This document shows positions 12,553-12,557 of a DNA stretch of 12,557 bases, piece by piece. The position numbers were made by a program, and so were the translations under genes. The stretch comes from Treponema sp. (GTDB lineage: Bacteria > Spirochaetota > Spirochaetia > Treponematales > Breznakiellaceae): NCBI GenBank assembly GCA_031263435.1, contig JAISFT010000134.1, forward strand, positions 1 to 12,557, written 5' to 3'. Below the pieces are notes generated by a model. That model had not been told where the DNA came from, did not search any database, and worked only from the letters and a program-made list of their open reading frames with translations. Each line of letters opens with the position of its first letter. The first letter of the stretch is position 1.

Positions 12553-12557
12553 TTATT

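Noticed and set aside
1..12557. tRNA, rRNA, CRISPR, transposase, prophage or defence genes
   Set aside because: I looked for cloverleaf-like segments, direct-repeat arrays with spacers, and DDE or tyrosine-recombinase motifs on both strands and found none that could be supported.

Overview
The window reads as a chromosomal segment of a GC-rich spirochaete, most likely a Treponema-like bacterium of the kind found in termite guts. That assignment is inferred: both solute-binding proteins have signal peptides ending in Ala-Gly-Gly-Arg-Arg-Ala, a style I associate with termite-gut treponemes, and the long, hairpin-rich intergenic spaces with a repeated element also fit. No rRNA, tRNA, CRISPR array, transposase or phage gene is visible. 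All confident genes are on the + strand.

Layout. (1) 1-132 is the C-terminus of an unidentified gene. (2) 133-758 is a long non-coding stretch with a 12-bp inverted repeat, two strong hairpins (one with a perfect 20-bp stem) and copy A of a structured repeat of about 120 bp. (3) 759-3166 is a compact block: rubredoxin, a 108-aa hypothetical protein, a dihydroorotase-type amidohydrolase and the ribosome maturation factor RimP. (4) 3167-3632 is a second non-coding stretch that opens with copy B of the same repeat, in inverted orientation, followed by nested inverted repeats and a candidate promoter. (5) 3633-6866 is a polar amino-acid ABC importer (binding protein, permease, ATPase) followed 14 nt later by a DMT/EamA transporter. 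(6) 6992-11839 is a sugar-uptake operon of the Lpl/YtcP type (binding protein, two permeases) ending in an NAD/Mn-dependent GH4 alpha-galactosidase-like enzyme; it has no ATPase gene of its own. (7) 11979-12458 encodes a small secreted, probably outer-membrane protein, followed by a strong imperfect hairpin at the right edge.

How the genes work together. Block 3 is housekeeping (electron transfer, pyrimidine synthesis, 30S maturation). Block 5 would bring in a polar amino acid and may be coupled to export of a related metabolite. Block 6 would bind and import an alpha-galactoside-like sugar or oligosaccharide and hydrolyse it in the cytoplasm. Hairpins between the binding-protein gene and the first permease gene in block 6, and before the ATPase gene in block 5, could set unequal expression within each operon.

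No clearly new multi-gene system is visible. The most unusual content is non-coding: the inverted pair of structured repeats flanking the rubredoxin-rimP block, the perfect 20-bp hairpin, and the hairpin and tandem duplication ahead of the dihydroorotase gene.
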